NCBI GenBank assembly: GCA_026126105.1
Contig: JAHCJV010000057.1
Coordinates: 1 to 36,309, forward strand
DNA: 36,309 nt
DNA from: Enhydrobacter sp.
Lineage (GTDB): Bacteria > Pseudomonadota > Alphaproteobacteria > Reyranellales > Reyranellaceae
Direction: 5' to 3'
Shown: one piece after another, positions 32,232-36,309 of the stretch
Position numbering within the stretch: the first letter of the stretch is position 1
Layout: the number at the start of each line of letters is the position of its first letter
Translations under genes and position numbers: made by a program
Notes under the pieces: generated by a model
Database searches by the model: none
What the model was told of the DNA's origin: nothing
The model's input: the letters and a program-made list of their open reading frames with translations, nothing else

Positions 32232-33116
32232 ATGAAAGTCGGTTTCATCGGCCTTGGCCGCATGGGTGGGGCGCTCGCGCGCCGGCTGATGCGCGAGCAT
32301 CGCCTTGCCGTGTACGACCTGCGCGCGGAAGTCCGTGCGGCATTCGCCGGCGAAGGGGCCGAGGCGATGCCCGACCTCCGCTCGCTCGCTGCAGCCTGCG
32401 ATGTCGTGCTGACCTGCCTGCCCACCTCGGCGGAGGTGAAGGCGGTGATCTTCGGGCCGGATGGCCTGGCGGAAGGCATGCGCCCCGGCAGCTTGATCGC
32501 CGACATGACGACCGGCGATCCCAATGCCACGCGGCAAATGGCGGAAGCCCTCCAGCCAGCCGGCATCGAGCTTATCGATGCTCCAGCGAGCGGAGGACCG
32601 CATGGCGCCGCGGCCGGCACGATCGCCATCATTGTCGGCGCGTCGCCGAAGCAGTTCGAACGGACGAAGCCGATCTTCGCGGCGATCAGCCCCAACGTCT
32701 TCCATACCGGCGGCGTGGGCTCGGGCCAGATCATGAAATTGGTGAACAACGTGATCGCGGCCGGGGTGCGCGCGGCGACCTTCGAGGCGGTCGCGCTCGG
32801 CGTGAAGAACGGCCTCGACCTCAAGACCTGCGTCGATATCCTCGCCAAGGGAACGGCGCGCAGCTACACGACGGAGCTTGCCTTGCCCGGCCTGCTCGAC
32901 CCCAACCGCAAGATGACCTTCACGCTCGGCCTGATGCACAAGGATGTCAGGCTCGCCACCGACGTTGCCTCGCAGACCGGCGTGCCGATGCCGCTGGCAT
33001 CGGCGGTGCGCGAGGTTCTGCAGACCGCGATCAACGAGCTGGGCTCCGAGACCGACCTCAACGATCTCATACGCGTCAGCGAACGTCAGGCGCGCGTCGA
33101 CATCGTTCCGGCATGA
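32232..33116 (+). CDS. 3-hydroxyisobutyrate dehydrogenase-family (beta-hydroxyacid) dehydrogenase
   Basis: 294 residues, full length. The NAD(P) motif GFIGLGRMGG is at 4-13, the substrate loop DAPASGGPHGA at 117-126, and GSGQIMKLVNN carries the catalytic Lys169. The helical dimerisation domain follows. Such enzymes oxidise 3-hydroxyisobutyrate or tartronate semialdehyde-type substrates, or reduce the aldehydes. ATG 32232 is 15 bases after the carboxyltransferase stop with AGGAGC upstream, and its stop overlaps the next start (ATGA), so it is an integral part of the operon. Substrate not defined. Confidence 0.93.
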   Translation: MKVGFIGLGRMGGALARRLMREHRLAVYDLRAEVRAAFAGEGAEAMPDLRSLAAACDVVLTCLPTSAEVKAVIFGPDGLAEGMRPGSLIADMTTGDPNATRQMAEALQPAGIELIDAPASGGPHGAAAGTIAIIVGASPKQFERTKPIFAAISPNVFHTGGVGSGQIMKLVNNVIAAGVRAATFEAVALGVKNGLDLKTCVDILAKGTARSYTTELALPGLLDPNRKMTFTLGLMHKDVRLATDVASQTGVPMPLASAVREVLQTAINELGSETDLNDLIRVSERQARVDIVPA

Positions 33117-34150
33117 CGGTGGCCGCCGACGATCGGATGCTCGCCGTCACTTGCCGGGCGTGGGCCGAGTATGCGTCGCTGCCGCTCGAGCTAGTGCCGC
33201 GTCCGGCGATGCGAGCGGGCGGCGTGCGGATCGCGATCCACGCCGCCGGAGTCAGCTTCGCGACGACGCTGATAACCGCCGGCCAGCACCAGACCAAGCC
33301 GCCGCTGCCTTTCACGCCCGGTACCGAGGTCGCCGGAATCGTGACCGAATGCGCGCCAGGCGTGAAGAGGGTGAAGCCAGGCGACCGCGTTTGCGCCGCG
33401 CCGGAATGGGGAGGCCATGCCGAGGAGGTCGTCGCGCTCGAGCACAATGTCTTTCCGATACCCGCCGATCTGCCATTCGCGACTGCCGTGCAGTTTCCAC
33501 TGTCGTACGGTACGGCCTACGGTGCGCTGGTCTGGCGGGCGGCGTTGAAAGCCGGCGAGACCCTGCTCGTGTTCGGCGCCAGCGGCGCGGTCGGGCTGGC
33601 GGCAGTCGAGGTCGGCAAGGCGCTCGGCGCGCGGGTCATCGCTTGCGTCGGATCCGAGGAGAAGGCCGCCGTGGCACGCGCGCATGGCGCCGAGCACGCG
33701 CTGGTCGGACCACCCGAGAGCCTGCGGGAGGAGATCCGGCGGCTGGCAGGCAGCCATGGCGTCGACGTCGTGTTCGATCCGGTGGGCGGCGCTGCCTTCG
33801 AGGTCGCCATGCGCGTGGCCGCGCCGTTGGCTCGCCTGATCGTTATCGGCTTCGCATCGGGCACGCGTCCGATCGTGCCGGCGAATATCCTGCTGGTGAA
33901 GAACATCGACGTGATCGGCTTCTACTTCGGCCGCTACATCTGGGACGGCGTCGTCCCGCGCGTGCCGTGGGACGAGCAGGTCGCCGATGCCTTCGTCCAG
34001 CTCTTCCGCTGGTACGGGGCAGGCGCGCTCGAGCCGACCGCGCCGCTGCGCTTTCCGCTGCAGCAGTACCGCGAGGCCATGGCCAGCGTCGTCGGGCGCC
34101 GGGCCATCGGCAAGGTCGTGCTCGAGATGCCGATCGCAGGAGGAGACTGA
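33113..34150 (+). CDS. NADPH:quinone oxidoreductase-like MDR protein
   Basis: 345 residues. The ATG overlaps the previous TGA, consistent with translational coupling; longer open frames upstream are read through the dehydrogenase gene in another frame and are rejected. Medium-chain dehydrogenase/reductase fold without zinc ligands: RIAIHAAGVSFATTL, FTPGTEVAGIVTE and KPGDRVCA in the N-terminal domain, and LLVFGASGAVGLAAVEVGKALGA around residues 151-173 as the NADPH-binding site. FDPVGGAAFEVAMR and PILLVKN-like PANILLVKNIDVIG segments are typical of QorA/acryloyl-CoA-reductase relatives. It could reduce an enoyl-CoA or quinone in the pathway of this operon. Confidence 0.92.
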   Translation: MTVAADDRMLAVTCRAWAEYASLPLELVPRPAMRAGGVRIAIHAAGVSFATTLITAGQHQTKPPLPFTPGTEVAGIVTECAPGVKRVKPGDRVCAAPEWGGHAEEVVALEHNVFPIPADLPFATAVQFPLSYGTAYGALVWRAALKAGETLLVFGASGAVGLAAVEVGKALGARVIACVGSEEKAAVARAHGAEHALVGPPESLREEIRRLAGSHGVDVVFDPVGGAAFEVAMRVAAPLARLIVIGFASGTRPIVPANILLVKNIDVIGFYFGRYIWDGVVPRVPWDEQVADAFVQLFRWYGAGALEPTAPLRFPLQQYREAMASVVGRRAIGKVVLEMPIAGGD

Positions 34151-34152
34151 GC

Positions 34153-35337
34153 GTGTCGCATTACGCGGGCATCAGGATCATCGACGCCAGCCAGGGCATC
34201 GCCGGTCCCTATTGCGCCATGATGTTCGCGCAGCACGGCGCCGACGTCATCAAGATCGAGCCGCCCGACGGCGACTGGACGCGCGGGCTGGGCGAGCGGC
34301 GTGGCGACCACACCATCACGGAGATCTGCGCCAACCGCGGCAAGCGCAGCCTCGCCCTCGATCTGCGCGATGCGCGAGCCGGTGACATCGTGCGGCGCCT
34401 CGTCGAGGGGGCCGACGTGTTCCTCGAAAGCTCGCGGCCCGGCGTCGCCAAGCGGCTCGGCATCGATCACCCGACGCTCGTCGGCTACCGGCCGAACCTC
34501 GTCTATGCCTCGTTTAGCGGCTACGGCCAGCAGGGGCCGTATGCATCCCTGCCGATGACGGACACCGTTGCCCAGGCCTTTTCCGGCATCATGGCGCTCA
34601 ATCGAGATTCGAGCGGCACGCCGCAGAAGGTCGGGCATTATGTCGTCGATCTGATGGGATCGCTGTATGGCTTCCAGGCACTGGCGGCCGCCCTGTTCGC
34701 GCGCGAGCGGCGCGGGACCGGCGCGTTCCTCGACATCAGCCTTATGCAGGCTGCCGCGGCGCTGCAGGCCGCCAAGATCGCCGAGTTCGCCTTTCATGGC
34801 GGCGCCGCGGCGGCGCTCAACGTACCGGCGGGCAGCTACCGTACGGCCGACGGCTGGATCGCGGTCACCCTGATGCGGGAGGAGCAATATGTCCGCCTGT
34901 GCGGCGTGCTCGGCCGCGCCGATCTCGCGGTCGATGCGCGCTATCGCGACTTCCCCGCGCGTGCCGTCCATGCCGACGACTTGCGGGCAACGCTCGTGCC
35001 GATCTTGGCCGGCCGGAGCACGGAGGACTGGCTGCAGCGGCTGCGCGACGCCGATGTGATGGCGACGGCGGTGCTGGACTATGGGCAATGGCTCGCCGAT
35101 CCGCACGTCCAGGCGGTCGGCGCGGCCTTTCCGGTCGTGCAGCCCGGATTCGGCGAGCTGCCGGTGCCCGCCATTCCGGGCGTAGCTCCTGTGGGCGCGG
35201 CTGACCCGCGCGCGATTGCTCCCGATATTGGCGCGGATTCCCTGAACATCTTGCGGGAGGCCGGGTGTACGCCGGATGAGATTCGCGCACTACACGACGC
35301 TGGCGTGATCGTTGCGGCCCTGCCGGCCTTCGGCTAG
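34153..35337 (+). CDS. CaiB/BaiF family CoA-transferase (class III)
   Basis: 394 residues from GTG 34153 with GGAGGAG about 8 bases upstream, 2 bases after the previous stop. Signature AGIRIIDASQGIAGPYCAMMFAQHGADVIKIE is at 5-36, and Asp166 in HYVVDLMGS is the predicted nucleophile. It presumably makes the CoA thioester of the acid imported or processed by this operon. It differs clearly from the two minus-strand family members at 16296 and 17550, so these are not local duplicates. Donor and acceptor are unknown. Confidence 0.93.
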   Translation: MSHYAGIRIIDASQGIAGPYCAMMFAQHGADVIKIEPPDGDWTRGLGERRGDHTITEICANRGKRSLALDLRDARAGDIVRRLVEGADVFLESSRPGVAKRLGIDHPTLVGYRPNLVYASFSGYGQQGPYASLPMTDTVAQAFSGIMALNRDSSGTPQKVGHYVVDLMGSLYGFQALAAALFARERRGTGAFLDISLMQAAAALQAAKIAEFAFHGGAAAALNVPAGSYRTADGWIAVTLMREEQYVRLCGVLGRADLAVDARYRDFPARAVHADDLRATLVPILAGRSTEDWLQRLRDADVMATAVLDYGQWLADPHVQAVGAAFPVVQPGFGELPVPAIPGVAPVGAADPRAIAPDIGADSLNILREAGCTPDEIRALHDAGVIVAALPAFG

Positions 35338-35367
35338 ACCAACCACCCCATTCGCTTGCAACAGGTC

Positions 35368-36036
35368 ATGGCGCGACAGAACTCCAAGGCCGCGCTCGCC
35401 GCGCCGCGCAAAGAGCGCAGAAGCAATGAGCAACGGCGCCAGGAGTCCGACAAGCGCTTGCTTGACGCCGGACTGCGCCTGGTCGCGCAGAAGGGCGCGG
35501 TTGGGGCGACATTGGCGGATATCGGTGTGGCGGCCGGCTTCAGCCGCAGCCTGCCGCTCGAACGGTTCGGATCAAAGCTGCAGTTCCTCGTCGCGCTGGT
35601 CGATCGGACAGAGCACTGGTTCAACCAGTGGGCTTTCGCCGACCTTCAGGGAAAGGAAGGGTTGGAGGGTCTTACCGCCCGGATCGAGGCCCATCTTGCC
35701 TCCGCGACAGCGAGCTGGGACGCAACCAGCGCGCTCTTCCTTCTCTACTTCGAATCGCTCACTGTCGTCCCGGAGCTGCGCCCCAGGGTGGCGGCGGTGG
35801 GGCAGGCCTATCGCCTCGCCTTGCGCGATCTGATCCGCCAAGGGCAGGAGCGTGGCGAGATCCGCGCCGACGTCGATCCCGATGTCGAGGCGACCGTGCT
35901 GTTCGGCGCGATTCGCGGCACTATCGCGCAGTGGCTGTTCGAGCCAAAGAGCATCGACCTAAAGCGCGTCGCGCAAGCGCTCGCCGAAAGCACCCGCCGC
36001 GCGCTCGCTGCAGAGCGCCGCCGCTCGGCGAGGTAA
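35368..36036 (+). CDS. TetR family transcriptional regulator
   Basis: 222 residues from ATG 35368 (ACAGG upstream); an in-frame TTG at 35356 is an alternative. The N-terminal helix-turn-helix (about residues 28-75) reads RLLDAGLRLVAQKGAVGATL, then ADIGVAAGFSRSLPLERFGSK. It is followed by an all-helical ligand-binding domain with the end DVEATVLFGAIRGTIAQWLFEP, common in regulators of acyl-CoA or carboxylate catabolism. It follows the CoA-transferase by 30 bases and probably belongs to the operon transcript. The 30-bp palindrome before the first gene of the operon is its most likely operator, giving autorepression. Effector unknown, perhaps an acyl-CoA. Confidence 0.92.
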   Translation: MARQNSKAALAAPRKERRSNEQRRQESDKRLLDAGLRLVAQKGAVGATLADIGVAAGFSRSLPLERFGSKLQFLVALVDRTEHWFNQWAFADLQGKEGLEGLTARIEAHLASATASWDATSALFLLYFESLTVVPELRPRVAAVGQAYRLALRDLIRQGQERGEIRADVDPDVEATVLFGAIRGTIAQWLFEPKSIDLKRVAQALAESTRRALAAERRRSAR

Positions 36037-36110
36037 CCCGAGGCGCTGGCCGATGAAGATCAGAGCACCAGGCGCTGGGTAGTTACTATCATGCGACATT
36101 CGCTTTATCG

Positions 36111-36309
36111 TCACCGCGCCATGCCCGCTGCGCCGTCGGGAACGTCGTAGAAGGACAGGGTCATCGCGACGCTGGTGTAGTGGCCCATCAACGTGATGAC
36201 GTCGGTGATGCCGACATGGCCGAGCGCCTTGACGGCGCGGTCGTGGAGCCCGCGCGGCACCCAGCGGCCGCTGGAAAGCACGATCGCCATCTCGTAGACG
36301 ATCTGTTCC
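36111..36309 (-). CDS. Carboxymuconolactone-decarboxylase-like protein, C-terminal part (start outside window)
   Basis: The minus strand reads EQIVYEMAIVLSSGRWVP, then LHDRAVKALGHVGITDVITL, then MGHYTSVAMTLSFYDVP, ending AAGMAR before TGA at 36111. This is the C-terminal third of a CMD/AhpD-fold protein, the same portion missing from the fragment at 28617-28995. The gene continues beyond the right edge of the window. It converges on the TetR gene across 74 bases that hold no clear terminator. Reaction unknown; many such proteins are cofactor-free decarboxylases or peroxidase-like. Confidence 0.8.
   Translation of the reverse strand, partial: EQIVYEMAIVLSSGRWVPRGLHDRAVKALGHVGITDVITLMGHYTSVAMTLSFYDVPDGAAGMAR

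Noticed and set aside
30801..32939. 712-codon minus-strand open frame opposite the carboxyltransferase and dehydrogenase
   Set aside because: Antisense shadow of two genes with complete catalytic motifs.
31895..33112. 751-codon frame that would fuse extra sequence to the quinone-oxidoreductase-like protein
   Set aside because: The upstream part is an out-of-frame reading of the carboxyltransferase and dehydrogenase genes; the ATGA junction at 33113 gives the natural start.

Overview
The window comes from a high-GC (by eye about 65% G+C) Gram-negative bacterium, most likely an alphaproteobacterium of the Rhizobiales/Rhodospirillales type such as Reyranella or Bradyrhizobium relatives. The reasons are the dense CaiB/BaiF CoA-transferase clusters, solute-binding proteins without permeases, giant repeat proteins and strong GC3 codon use. 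The genus is an inference. No rRNA, tRNA, CRISPR array or complete insertion sequence was seen.

Left third (1-15446): a cell-surface and protein-glycosylation region. It opens with the 3' part of a large exported repeat protein (Ig-like repeats with acidic loops, a second repeat family of about 55 residues, and an RTX-like C-terminus). A remnant of an IS66-family transposase and a small unknown gene follow. Next comes a self-contained O-heptosylation module. On the minus strand lie a 2389-residue strand-loop-strand (AIDA/TibA-type) passenger protein and, directly downstream, its TibC/Aah-type heptosyltransferase. Divergently on the plus strand lie hldE and hldD, which make ADP-heptose, the donor such transferases use. 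The passenger has neither a Sec signal peptide nor an autotransporter beta-barrel, so it is probably exported another way, perhaps by type I secretion.

Middle (15464-25169): a minus-strand acyl-CoA cluster (iron-alcohol-dehydrogenase-fold reductase, AMACR-like CoA enzyme, CaiB/BaiF CoA-transferase, crotonase) is read away from a divergent IclR regulator, which is followed by a family-5 ABC solute-binding protein. A 27-bp nested inverted repeat sits inside the minus-strand cluster. A compact plus-strand operon follows: lipid kinase (DAGK fold), metallophosphoesterase and PAP2 phosphatase, which together look like a lipid-phosphate module.

Right third (25180-36309): a type IA topoisomerase (topB-like, with a C-terminal DUF5710-like module) and a ketopantoate-reductase-family gene border a graveyard at 28617-29490. 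The graveyard holds a 5'-truncated phytanoyl-CoA dioxygenase, a 3'-truncated carboxymuconolactone-decarboxylase-like gene, and a frameshifted copy of the first ~50 codons of topB. A perfect 30-bp palindrome then precedes a six-gene plus-strand catabolic operon: Bug/TctC solute-binding protein, acyl-CoA carboxyltransferase, HIBADH-like dehydrogenase, quinone-oxidoreductase-like MDR protein, CaiB/BaiF CoA-transferase and a TetR regulator. The palindrome is probably the operator for that TetR protein. The window ends in the C-terminal part of another carboxymuconolactone-decarboxylase-like gene on the minus strand.
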